NCBI RefSeq assembly: GCF_040802235.1
Contig: NC_133161.1
Coordinates: 13,037,001 to 13,101,000, forward strand
Direction of reading: 5' to 3'
DNA from: Manis javanica
Taxonomy: Eukaryota; Chordata; Mammalia; Pholidota; Manidae
DNA length: 64,000 bases
This document shows positions 1 to 10,800 of this stretch, piece by piece. Both the position numbers and the translations under genes were made by a program. Every line of letters starts with the position of its first letter. The stretch's first letter is position 1. The notes under the pieces were generated by a model, which saw only the letters and a list, made by a program, of their open reading frames with translations, ran no database searches and was not told the origin of the DNA.

Positions 1-502
1 AGACTTAAGTGTGCTAATCAGTGGGGAGGGGGAACTTGTTAAAATACAGCTTGTGATGCAGTGGGTCTGGAGTGGGTGATGCCAGTCCAGCTAGTCCAGG
101 GACCATAACTGCAGCAGGAGAACTCTGCTGAAGTAAGTAAGATGCCCCAAGCAGGAGCTTGCTGCTAGCCCTGCCTACCACTGGGAAAGCACTGTCATTT
201 AATTGGTTGGTTAGTCTTTGTAAGTTTGCTTTTTGCTCTTGGTGCCATAAACCAAATCCCATCAGGCAAAGAAATGGAATGGAATTTTGATACTTTTGAA
301 ATAATTTCCAACTGAAAATGAGCATATGGAAGTACAGACTTTGTATTAAGAAGTAAGGAGATCTGTCAAGGATACTGTTAACCTCAAACAAAGCAGTTCT
401 ACCTTGCTAGTGTTCAATACCCAGTAGTCAAGTTAGTGATCTGTAAACCAGAATGCATGCAACTTGAGAGGCTCAGTCCTTTCCTTAGTCTAAGTTAAGA
501 GT

Positions 503-982
503 TCTTTTTTCCTTTTAATTAAGGTATCATTAATATACAATCTTATGAAGGTTTCACATGAGCAACATTGTGTTTACTACATTCACCCATATTATCAAGT
601 CTCCACACACACACCCCATTGCAGTCACTGTCCATCAGCGTAGCAAGATGCTGTAGAGTCACTGCTTGATTTCTCTGTGCTGTACTGCCTTTCCTGTGCC
701 ACCACACCCCTGCTACATTATGTGTGCTAATCGTAATGCCCCTCAATCCCCTTCTCCCTCTCTCTCCCACCCCTTTCCCTTTGGTTACCACTAGTCTCTT
801 GGAGTCTGTGATTCTGCTGCTGTTTTGTTCCTTCAGTTTTGCTTTGTTGTTATACTCCACAAATGAGGGAAATCATCTGATACATGTCTTTCTCCACCTG
901 GCTTATTTCACTGAGTATAATACCCTCCAGCTCCATCCACATTGTTGCAAATAGTAGAATTTGTTGTCTTCTTATAGCTGAA
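503..982 (-). mobile_element. Young L1 3' end, 5'-truncated
   Basis: Antisense L1 3' terminus. It starts with a T-rich tail and runs through the same 3' UTR found in at least seven other copies in this window (key words: aaggtatcattaatatacaa, cattcacccatattatcaag, agatgctgtagagtcact). It then enters the region next to the ORF2 stop, which reads ctccacaaatgaggg. Similarity stops after gctgaataa. No clean target-site duplication was found. Confidence 0.8.
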
Positions 983-1154
983 TAAGAATTTTGAATATTC
1001 TAATAAAATCAGCCATTCTGGTACCTAAACTAGTGAATATTCAGTAAACATTTCTGATGAGTGTCAGGGAAGAAGTTGAATTTGAGAGGCCATGTACAAT
1101 TAGAAAAACAATTGATTGGCCCAGATGCTCTTTCAGTTTTTGTAGGTCAGATCA

Positions 1155-1179
1155 ATATATATATATATATATATATATT
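1155..1179. repeat. (AT)n microsatellite
   Basis: A pure alternating AT run of about 25 bases. The surrounding 983-1540 stretch shows nothing else I recognise. Confidence 0.9.
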
Positions 1180-1541
1180 ACATTTTGAGTCCCAACTCCT
1201 TGGATACTTGGGATATAAAGAGAAACAAAATGGAATCCCTGCCCTCCTGATGTTTACATATTAGCAGATCCTTAATGAACCTATTCTTTCTCTGGTTTAT
1301 TCTAGTCAGTGAGTTAAAGCATCTTGTAGTCTTGCCATTTCCAGCATTGCCCCCTTTCTGATCCCAATCTCAGCCCTTAGCATTTTTGGGACCTACCCAT
1401 GCTGCAGGGACCATGCGCATGCCACCCTCCGTCCCACTGCTTTTGCCCTCCCTCTCAGCGCTGAACTCTTTGTCCCCTCCCATTATACTATAGATCACCT
1501 ATGAGAAAATCCTTGATTTTGACCCATTTCTTGTAACATTG

Positions 1542-2045
1542 TTTTTTTTAATTGAGATATAAATCACATACCATAAAATTCACCCCTTTAGAATGTACAA
1601 TTCAGTACACTTTAAAAAATATTCACAGCATCATGCAGTCCTTACCACTGTATAATTTCAGAGCATTTTCATCATCCCCAAAAGAAACCCTGTCCCCATT
1701 AGTCATCCCTTTCCTCCCTTCCCTCAGCCCCTGCTAAACACTGGCCCTTGGCAGTTACACCAGAGAGATAGGCTTTCTGTTTCTAGATTTGTCTATTCTG
1801 AACATTTTATGTAAATGGAATCATACAGTATGTGACATTTGTGACTGGCTTCTTTGATTTCCCATAATGTTTTCAAGATTCATTTATAGCACATATCAGT
1901 ACTTCATTCCTTTTTACTGCTGGATAGTATTCCATTGTGTGACTGTATCATGTTTTGTTTATCCATTCATCAGTTAATGACACTTGGGTCTCCATTTTGG
2001 GCAATTATGAATAATGCTTCAATGAACACTCATATACAAGTTTTT
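1542..2045 (-). mobile_element. Old L1 (L1M-type), left half
   Basis: Antisense 3' part of an ancient L1: T-rich end, aattgagatataaatcacat, then the usual L1M words for the 3' UTR and ORF2 end. The copy is interrupted at 2046-2599 by a younger L1 and resumes at 2600. Confidence 0.75.
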
Positions 2046-2057
2046 GTGTGGACATAT

Positions 2058-2587
2058 GTTTTTTTTTCTCCCTCCCCACCCACCTTTCCCAACCCCTTCC
2101 CTTTGGTAACTACTAGTCCCTTCTTGGAGTCTGTGACTCTGCTGCTGTTTTTTTCTTTCAGTTTTGCTTTGTTGTTATACTCCACAAATGAGGGAAGTAA
2201 TTTGGTACTTGTCTTTCTCTGCCTGCCTTATTTCACTGAGCATAATACCCTCTATCTCCATCCATGTTGTTGTAAATGGTAGGATTTCTTTTCTTTTTAT
2301 GGCTGAATAATACTCCATTGTGTGTATGTACCACATCTTCTTTATTCATTCGTATAGTGATGGACACTTAGGTTGCTTACATATGTTGGCTATTGTAAAT
2401 AGTGCAGCGATTAACATAGGGGCATATATATCTTTTTGAATCTGGGATCTTGTTTTCTTTGGGTAAATTCTTAGGAGTGGAATTCCTGGGGCAAATGGTA
2501 TTTCTATTTTTTATTTTTTTGAGGGACCTCCATATTGCTTTCCACAATGGTTGAACCAATTTACATTCCCACCAACAGTGTAGGAGG
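2058..2587 (-). mobile_element. Young L1 nested in old L1, with TSD
   Basis: Antisense 5'-truncated L1 of the young family. It is flanked by identical 12-base copies of gtgtggacatat at 2046-2057 and 2588-2599. The T tract at 2059-2068 is its poly(A) tail on the other strand. It interrupts an older L1 whose two halves lie on either side, giving a clear order of insertion. Confidence 0.85.
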
Positions 2588-2599
2588 GTGTGGACATAT

Positions 2600-2860
2600 A
2601 TTTCTCTTGCATATATAACTAGTAAAATTGCTGGGTCATTTAGTAAATGTTTGACATTTTAAGCAACCACCAAGCTTTTCCAAAGTGGTGCACCCTTTTA
2701 TACTCTCTCCAACAATGCATGAGGATTCCAATTTTTTTACATCCTCACCAACACTTGTTGTTTTTTTCTTTACATCCTCACCAACACTTGTTGTTGTCCA
2801 TCTTTTTTATCGTAGCTATCCAAGTGGATATAAAGTAGTAATCTCATGGTTTTGATTGTG
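2600..2860 (-). mobile_element. Old L1 (L1M-type), right half
   Basis: Continuation of the copy beginning at 1542: 'aaaattgctgggtcatttag', then gcaaccaccaag and ccaaagtggtgcaccc, which are ORF2 C-terminal words read antisense. Confidence 0.7.
2735..2798. repeat. 33-base tandem duplication
   Basis: The unit containing acatcctcaccaacacttgt occurs twice, at about 2739 and 2772, separated by a T-rich spacer. It lies within the old L1, so it arose after that insertion. Confidence 0.75.
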
Positions 2861-3039
2861 CTATTTTCCCATGCTCTTGGCCTACCTGGAACTTAGCCTT
2901 CCACTGAAGTCACTGCACTCCCAGAATCCTGTCCCAAAAAGACCTCAGCCATCATTCTTCTAAAGCCACTTTCACATTTTTGGATCACCATGCCGTAATT
3001 TGAAGTCCATGCTACTTAGCCATGGCACTGTCTTCAAAT

Positions 3040-3250
3040 GATAACTTGCATAATGCTTTATAAAGCACTTTTACAACTTTCTTAATTGATCCTCACAAAT
3101 TGTAAAGTAGTTCAAAGGCCAGTATCCATCTCATTTTGCAAATGATTCTAAGGTTCAGGTAAGTAGCCTGGTGTCAAACAGAATATGAATGGTAGACATG
3201 GCTTTTGGCTCCACATCTAAGTCTCTACACAAGTCTGCTCCTGTTTGTTT
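3040..3250 (+). repeat. MIR-like SINE
   Basis: Degenerate MIR core: a tttataaagcactttta-type word, then rtcctcacaa, a cattttgcaaatga-type word and aggttcaggtaagt in order. Diverged. No gene is seen in 2860-3640. Confidence 0.45.
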
Positions 3251-3654
3251 CCTTTCTGGACCTAGCTCACTTTTCCGGGTGACTTTAATAACAGATTTAC
3301 ATTCCTCACCATACTATCCCCTTCATTAGTGATCTTTTGTGACTTTAACATCTGTTTGCTCTTGACCTTGCAGATTCCTAAGCTTCAGGGTTTTGGGGAA
3401 ATGATTTCTCTTTGTGTTTCATTAGGAAGTTGCATCAAGAGGTTTAAATATACAATTTTTTAGTTTCTTACAGAGTATGTACTTAAGTATTTGTTTTGGT
3501 TAAATCCTGTAGATTACAAAGATAGCCCAAACATAACTCTTACCCACAGTCTGGTGTAAGTGTCTGGGATTGTCAGCGCTCTGAAGTGGCTTGCCGGCTC
3601 ATCATATGGCTCACACACACCGAAGCATAGTGGAGACACAGAGCCTCCCTTCTA

Positions 3655-3940
3655 GAGCAGTGTTCTGCACTCCAGGTGGTGATCCATCACGGGCTGGGAA
3701 AACGTGTTACTGGGTCACAAGCAATACTTAAGAAAATGAATGTTATATTGATTTCAGAGTGCATCTCCTCATAAGGGTGCATTTTACTAGGTAGAAATGT
3801 AAAATGTGTTTCTTAATTACAGTCAAAGTTTCGAAAATGTTGTAGTATCTTACAGTCTTAGGGGCCCTAAAGGACATTTCCACGGAGACAAAGAAGTCTA
3901 TGGCCTGCAGCTTGAGAAACTGCATTACACATTCTGTTAC
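3655..3940. mobile_element. Ancient DNA-transposon-like repeat
   Basis: Begins agagcagtgttctgcactcc and ends gcttgagaaactgcat. This end structure, with gtgttactgggtcacaagca inside, resembles old hAT-type non-autonomous elements of the class also seen near 20.2 kb. The family assignment is a guess. Confidence 0.35.
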
Positions 3941-3974
3941 CAACACAATTATAAAAAGAAAGGCCAAATCTTAA

Positions 3975-4070
3975 CTACACTGATGGACAGTGACTGCAGT
4001 GGGGACAGGGGTACTCGATAATATGGGTGAATGTAGTAACTACATTGTTTTTTTTCACAGGTTTCTATGA
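3975..4070 (+). mobile_element. Short young-L1 3' fragment, sense
   Basis: Sense version of the recurrent L1 3' UTR: tgatggacagtgactgcag, then aatatgggtgaatgtagtaa and the tail region. Fewer than 100 bases remain. Confidence 0.7.
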
Positions 4071-4099
4071 ATAGGATTTTTTAAATTATAGAAATGTAA

Positions 4100-4790
4100 C
4101 AGAAAATCATTAAGAGGAAAGTCTAAAACCCAGAGAATCCAGTGTGGTGGAGCAGAACTCTAGGACCATCCCCGTGACCCTTGCCTAGATATAATACCTT
4201 CCCCTTTGTGTGGGACAGAACTTGGGGGTACGATGGGAGAGGTCCGTGATTATATTCCATTAGGAGGCAAAAGGCAGCTCATCCTGAGCGGGCTTAACCT
4301 AATCAGGTGAGCCCCCTTCAAACCGGAGAGTTTTCACAGGCTGACTGCAGAAAAGAAAGTCAAGAGACATGCTCCGGCTGGCCTGGCTGAAAATGAAGTG
4401 GTGGAGCAGGCACCGTTACTGCCTTGCTGATATGAATCCCCAGAACCTCTTCATCACCTGGAGGTCTGCAAGCTGCCCAAAGGGAGTGCTGATGGATGCC
4501 TGCCTTGCTCAGTTCTTCCCGTCCTCTCCATCTAACTGTTGGGCTGGAATGGGCCGCCTTGGGTTGCTCATATGACTTTGCACAGGAGTAGATGGGAGTT
4601 CCCACATCATCCTGTTCAGAAGGAAGTGGGCTCAGGCTGGCTCGGGCATATCTCAGGCACAGCTCCCGCATCACTCCCCTGCGGTTAGGTGGGACCAGCC
4701 TAATCCACCAGCCAGCTGTCCTTTCTCCCCTCACCCGACACCCCCGTCGTCTCCTTCAGCTTCCTTCCAGAGGCAGTGGCACGACTTTAC
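4100..4790. repeat. Unassigned, possibly old LTR-type repeat
   Basis: The stretch has words such as aacctaatcaggtgagccc and tcaagagacatgctccggct that I associate with old LTR or DNA-transposon repeats of mammals. I cannot name the family. The short open frames here have no recognisable protein content. Confidence 0.25.
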
Positions 4791-4919
4791 TTTGAAGGAT
4801 ATTGAGATGCATGTATGAGTGTATTTCTTGGAATGAGTACATTTCTCTTACTGTGCGTGTGTGTTAGATGATAGGGGTTGACGTGATGGAGCCCACATCC
4901 GGGGCTGGTCATTATCTGA

Positions 4920-5160
4920 GAGGGAATAGAGCATGACTGTTAAGAGGGGGCTCTGGAACCAGATTGTCTGGGTTTGAATCCTGGTCCTGTCACTTACTAG
5001 CTTTGGGAACTTAATCTTTCTATACCTCATATCCTTATTTTAAAAAAGGAATTACAAACAGTACCTACTTCGGAATTCATTGGGTCAGTATAATGAAAGT
5101 GTTTGGTACAGTGCTGGGCACATAGTAACTGCTCTATGTGTTTGCCATTATTAATACTAA
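4920..5160 (+). repeat. MIR SINE
   Basis: Well-preserved MIR: the tRNA-like head (ggctctggaaccagattg, gggtttgaatcctgg), the core (tgtcacttactagct) and the 3' part ending gtgctgggcacatagtaac. Confidence 0.85.
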
Positions 5161-5169
5161 GTAGATCTG

Positions 5170-6110
5170 TTCAGTAATAAAGTGGAGGAGAGATTCAGGA
5201 ACAATCCATGAACAATGAAATATTAACTGAGTTTCTCAGACATGGAAATGTAGTTGACGTTGGCAGACAAAGTATCAAGACGTTTATAATCTTTTTATTC
5301 TTCCAAAATAACCCTTTTAGAACTTAATTTCATATGCCTCACTGGTCACCAACTATACAATTTTGGGGGTGAGAAAAATGCCAGAATTCCTGGACCATAG
5401 CTATAAAGAGGAGCCTGCCTGAGACCATGCAGAGCTTCAGAGAAGTCTTTTCAGAGCAGACCTTGTGTGCCCCCACCCAGCCACGCACTCCACTCTGGAC
5501 GCGCTTCCGACTGTCCTTGAGGGTTGCTGTCCTGGCACTAAATTTCAACAGAAGCCCACGCTGGTTAATTACAGGTTGCTGGTGTTCAGGTGAGCTTGTT
5601 CTCACATGTGCAACCTGCTGGTAGGAATATTTTAATTGCAGATAATCCCCAGAGTGCATAGTCCTAGAAGCTGATGACACTTTCAGGGTATTGACGACAC
5701 TGGTGTGCAGAGAAATGGAGGCAAATTTGTGAGAGTCCTCATTCTCAGCCACTTTCATCTGTGCCCACTCTCTCCCCTGATCCACTCAATTTTCCTTACC
5801 CTTCTACATGGCTGTCTGCTTATTGCCACCTCTGAAGATTGTTGGCACCTTGATACAGGTATTTTCCCATCTGCCTTATGAGATCCTGCTTTGCATAAAC
5901 CTTTCTTTAGAACAATAATATGTATGTGAAAAAGGTTAACCATTTTCATTTATGCACTTACTCTCTCTGGCAAATAACTAGATTTCTCTCATGTTTCCAA
6001 AAGGTAGGTTTTTCATTTCAATGACAAAGATATATTGAAAGGAATTAAAGTGTAATTAATTCTCAGATCTTACTCCTGTCCTCACCTACCTCTGGATGTA
6101 GTTCTCAAGT
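5170..6110. other. Intergenic stretch, nothing recognised
   Basis: No exon-like conserved frame, no tail and no clear repeat family could be identified. The frames of 60 to 148 codons on either strand have no familiar protein motif and are taken as chance. Confidence 0.5.
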
Positions 6111-6111
6111 C

Positions 6112-6290
6112 CTCAGTAGCAGTAGTTCTCAAGTTTCAGTGTGGGGAAGAATCACCTGGCAAGTTTGGGTGAAGTGTGGATTTCTGAAAAGGTTCTGATG
6201 TAGTACGTCAGTTCCGGGTGTCAGGAGTCTGTAACAAGCATTCCTGGCCACCCTCATGCCTGTGGTTGGTGAACTGCACTTTCAGAAGTA
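6112..6290. mobile_element. MER5-like hAT MITE
   Basis: Starts agcagtagttctcaagtttc with gaatcacctgg following and ends near gaactgcactttcagaagta. These are the hallmarks of MER5-type non-autonomous hAT-Charlie elements, here diverged. Confidence 0.5.
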
Positions 6291-6295
6291 TTGCT

Positions 6296-6605
6296 CTGTT
6301 GTACTGTCCAATAGATACCTGCTATAAGCCACATGAGTAATTTAAAGCTTTCTAGTAGCCACATTATAAAACTAAAAAGAAACAGGCGAAATAATAATAT
6401 ATTTATTTAACCTATTTAACCTAGTCTATCTAAAATATCCCTTCAACATATAATCAATATAAGAATTATTACTAAGTTACATTACTATTTTTGTGCTGAG
6501 CTCATCTCAAATTCAAATTAAGCATATTTCAAGCACTCAGTAGCCATCTGTGGCTAGTGGCTATTTGTTTTGTGCTGGTCTCAGCCTATCCAGAGTGATG
6601 CTATT
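6296..6605. mobile_element. hAT-type DNA transposon fossil
   Basis: Contains tgtactgtccaatagatacc, agccacatgagtaattt, tctagtagccacattataaa and agtagccatctgtggctagt. This order of words is typical of a widespread ancient mammalian hAT element. The ends are partly complementary. Confidence 0.55.
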
Positions 6606-6629
6606 GGCTAGAAATGCCCGGCAGCACTA

Positions 6630-7280
6630 GCCTGGGTCCGAGCTGAGCTCCCACAGACATTACCCCTTTGGGAGCCAAGGCTGTGGCTGGAGCAGCCCTT
6701 GTGGTTCTTACTATGATTGCAAGGCACACATCAGCAACAACCTTCAGGGAACTTTGAGAAAACAAGGTTTATTACTTACAAGTTCTGCAGGGTACAGGGC
6801 ATGCCCAGGGTCACAAGGTGAGGTCAGTATTGGTTTGATGGTCATATATGAGCCAATTTCATTTCAATTCAGAAAGACTTCTGATCCTACAGCTAATTTG
6901 GTGTTTTTAGAAAGAGATTATATGTGTCTCCTGCATCCTAGGAGGGTGTTCAAAGGAGCCCAAGTAGGATAGGAGCCCAAGTAGGATAAAGTGAAATGTA
7001 ATTCTCTCTCTATCACATGGCTCCTGACCATTTGGCAAGATAGTATTTATGGTCTTTATGTCAAAAGGCTTTGCTCCCAAATGAAAGACCCAAGGTGTGA
7101 ATGTCAGGAAGCAAACATTAGCAGCATTCTGGTTTCTCATTGCAGGCTTTTCCCATCCTCCCATGCCTGAGCTGTTTTTAACTGCTCCAGAATGTTCCAA
7201 ACATCCTTTCCCCTGTCTTGATATTCCTCCTCTTTCCTTCACTACCATCTTCTTCAAGCAAGAAGTCAAATACAGTAGAA
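6630..7280. other. Unassigned stretch downstream of RAB19
   Basis: Contains a minus-strand AATAAA and a perfect 17-base tandem duplication (6955-6971 and 6972-6988, unit ggagcccaagtaggata). The minus-strand reading around the AATAAA looks somewhat like an old LTR, but I cannot name it. The RAB19 3' UTR may extend into it. Confidence 0.35.
6768..6773 (-). terminator. Candidate RAB19 poly(A) signal
   Basis: TTTATT on the plus strand is AATAAA in the RAB19 sense, about 780 bases after the stop codon. It is the first canonical hexamer I find downstream. It may instead belong to an LTR-like repeat, so the assignment is tentative. Confidence 0.3.
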
Positions 7281-7550
7281 AACAGTTGAAGGGCTGAGGA
7301 GACAGAAAAGGGAAAGATGAAAAAGAGCAAACCTTGTCCTACTACCCCCGAGCCTTAAGTCCCAGGAAAGACCCATAACACAAGTGGTGCCCCCTTCCTC
7401 AGAGTCAGCAGTACGGCTGCTGGGGTGAACGGAGGTGGGGAAGATTCAGGACTAGCAGCTAGTCTATGCTGTGGTCTGAGATGCTTCTCAGCAGATACCT
7501 CTGGTTTCAGAGATGGCCTCTGGGGGGTGCAACTGGCCTCATGAACATAT
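7280..7550 (-). other. RAB19: RAB19 proximal 3' UTR
   Basis: Sequence directly after the RAB19 stop, with no further exon and no recognised repeat. The 3' end is not fixed by the sequence alone. Confidence 0.5.
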
Positions 7551-7819
7551 TTAACATGTGCACTGGGTCTTTTCACTTGGAACCTGAGCCATAAGAACTG
7601 GACTGGAATCCAGGGGGAGGTTGTTCAGGGCGTTCTCCCCACACAAGTGCAGGCTGTTGCGGGCGATCAGCTCCCTGGCCATCAGCACAAAGACTTCGTC
7701 TATGTTCTTGGACTCCTTGGCAGATGTCTCCAAAACAGCAAGGAGGCCGTACTTCTCAGCCAGTGTGCAAGCATCCTCAAACAGAACATGCCGCTTTTCC
7801 CACATGTCACATTTGTTCC
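7551..7819 (-). CDS. RAB19: RAB19 coding exon 3 and stop
   Basis: 269 bases after the acceptor ctcactcccag. It completes Gly129 and encodes NKCD, ETSAK and the hypervariable tail with C-terminal CXC, then TAA at 7553-7551. Confidence 0.95.
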
Positions 7820-10800
7820 CTGGGAGTGAGACAGAAGCGAGTATTCTGCTGAGTAACTTAATGTAGCTTTTTTTTTTAAATGTAGTTTTTTTTTTTAAGT
7901 GAACCCTGAAAAGAACATTTTAGTTCAGCAATATGCACATATGTATTCATTCACAAATTGTGATCGAGGGCAATTTTACTGAAAATGAAACCACTAATGA
8001 ATGGAATTGGAGCCTCTTAATTCACTGTTCTGTAAGATCTTTCAGGATTGTGAGGGATGGCGGGGGGCTGGGAGTAAGGGGGGTGCTTATTGGTTGCGAC
8101 AAGTGGAGCCCCTGTGTTCTTAGGAAGGACTGTCATTCCTTCTGAGTCTGACAAGGTAAAGAATGTGCCAGAATGACTCTCCTAGGCTTCTCTCTCCTTC
8201 TTTCAAGTCTTGTTCTTCTTTTTGTTCTTTTTCCCCAGACTATGAAGTGCTGGATTCTATGAGGTGGGGCCCGGCCTAGCGAGGAGACTGTGATCAGGAT
8301 TTGCTGGACTGATAGTGCAGAATGAATAATGAAGGTTCTAGCTACAATTCACATTCAATAAAATGCACAGACTTTAAACATACAGCTCAGTGAGGTCCTG
8401 GAGGCTTGGAACTGACATAGACTCATTTCCAGAAAACATAAGCTACTCCTAGGAATCAATAAGAAAAAGACAAATAGCAAGTAGAAAAAATGGGTGGGAA
8501 AATTGAAAGCTTTTTACAAAAGAGAATATTCAAATACAGCAAATGTATGAAAAGGCATTTAACCTCATTCATACATAGAGAAATGAGAATTAAAACCACC
8601 AGTGATAACATAATATGTTTATCAGGATGGATATAATTAAAAAGACTGATAATCAAGCGTGGGAGAGGATACGGAAACGTAGAGCTCGCCTACCCTGCTG
8701 GCGGGAGTACACAGGCCAACAACCACGTTGGCCAGTGGTTTGAGACTGAGATAGGCAGAGGAAAAAAGGAGAGACCAGTCTTTCCCCACATTCCTAAGTC
8801 CGGACAAAGAGCCTGTGACTTGGACCATTGGCTCTGTAAGGTTCCAATAGGTCTTGTTTTTCATGTCAACCAATTGTTTTAACAAGTTTTAATAGCTGCC
8901 ATGTCCTAAGTTTAGAGACCTCTTGGACAATCAATGGACCAAAACACAAACAACTTATGACATGCACATAAGGAAAATTTGGTGTCCAACAGTTGCCTCT
9001 TCATCATTATAATACTAAATTTACCCCCCACCCCAGGTGATATATGTATGTATGTAATCCAACTGCACATATGCTAACTGAAGCCCTCCCTCCCTACTTA
9101 TGCTAGGTGACCTAATAACATTTTCATTCCCCATAATGGGAGCTACCCTGATTTTTCTCAGGGTTGACTCTCTTGAGCAGCCCACCTTGGTCTATCAGGG
9201 TGTTTCTAATAAAGTGCACTGCTTGCTTGCAGAGTCCTAAGTCTCAGAGTAAAATCCTTTTACTCTGTGAAGATGAGGACCAAGGCCCCTGTTCTGGTGT
9301 CTGCCGGTAACAAGATCATCAAGAGTTGCAAGATGCTGCAGTTCTGCTCCAAAGTACATAGCCGCCAGAAACAAGTACCCGTGTATGTCAATAAACATAC
9401 AAGAATGTTCAGAACATTCCTGATTTTTCTGATTGACAACTCAAATGTCTGTCACCAACAGAAAGAGCTACTTTGCAGCATATTCATGCAAGGAAATACT
9501 CTACAAATAATGCAAAAGAATAAATTACACCAACATGCAACAGTGTGGATCAAATTTATAAACAATGTTGAAGGAAAGAAGTTTAGACAAGAAAGGACAT
9601 TCTGTATGATTCCTTTTATCTAATATTCAAAAACAGTAGCAAAATAAAACTTCAGGATCTAGCATGTGGGCTTAGGTAGTAAAATGACTGAGAAAAGCAA
9701 GGGGGTGATTACTGTAAAGGTCCCATAGTTCTTCCCGTGGAGGGAGGAGAGGGAGTACCGAGAGGGGCCTGCAGGGGGCTTGAGGGAGGGTGCTGGCAAG
9801 ATTCCCTTTCTTGACCCTGGCGGAGTTTACACAAGCATTCCCTTGGCAATAAATCTTTGTGTGTTTTTCTTTATATGTGTTAATATGTTCCAATAAAGAG
9901 GATTGAAAAGAATGCTTTCCCAGTGTCACAGTCACCAACTTGCTCATTGACAAAGCTTGATTTAGATCATAATTATCCCCAAATAAGGTTATTCCAAGAT
10001 TCTTTTCAGTGGACATCACTGCTTTCTGTACTGTGGTAGGCTGATCAGTGACCCCCCAGTAAACCAGGTTCTAACCTCTGGAAACTGTAAACATGACCTT
10101 ATTTGGAAAAAGGGTCTTTGCAGATGTAATTAAGTGAAGAATCCTGAGATGGGGAGTTAATCCTGGATTAGCTGGGTAGGCCCCAATGCACCCACATGTA
10201 TCCTTATAAGGGGTAGAGGGAGACCACCCAAGCAGAGGAGGTGATGTGAAGAGGGAGGCAGGCCCTGGAGAGATGCAGCCACCAGCTAAAGGATGCTGCC
10301 GACCACCAGAAGCTGGAAGAGGCAAGGAACAGCTTCTCCCCCAGAGCCTCTGGATGAGCGTGGCACTGCTGACACCTTGATTTCAGCCCAGTGGTACTAA
10401 GTTCAGATTTCTAGTCTCTAGAATGGAGAGAGAACAAATTTCGGCTGTTTCAAAGCCATCGGTTTATGGTAACTTTTACAGCAGCCGAGGGAACGAATTC
10501 AGGTACATACCTTCAAGAGAACTGTACGCATTTTTATAGCGAGGGAGCTTTAAGCTCAAGGCCCAGCTCTGCTTCTAGAAGAAAGGTACAAGAGCCCTTA
10601 GGTGGGGAAGAGATGTTGTAGGAGTTGGAGTCTCTGAGGAGCAGTCTGACCTGCCCCTTGTATCCCTTACTCTGATCTGCAGATTTTGGGCTGGATTACA
10701 CTGGTTCTGACTTTTACGACCTGCCCCTCCTACCTGCCCCATTGCCACAGCCGGTTAACAGCACTGACTGTCTAGTTGCTTCACCTCCCAAAAGCTGGTG

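Noticed and set aside
4925-4990. tRNA gene (A/B-box-like words)
   Set aside because: It is the tRNA-derived head of a MIR, with the MIR core following directly; no cloverleaf was found.
1-7280. Exons of MKRN1, the next gene in the human order
   Set aside because: No RING or CCCH zinc-finger motif is seen in any frame; the gene is expected outside the window.
9267-9623. 118-codon frame as a processed ribosomal-protein-like gene
   Set aside because: From 9340 on it overlaps a degraded L1, and no ribosomal-protein signature could be followed.
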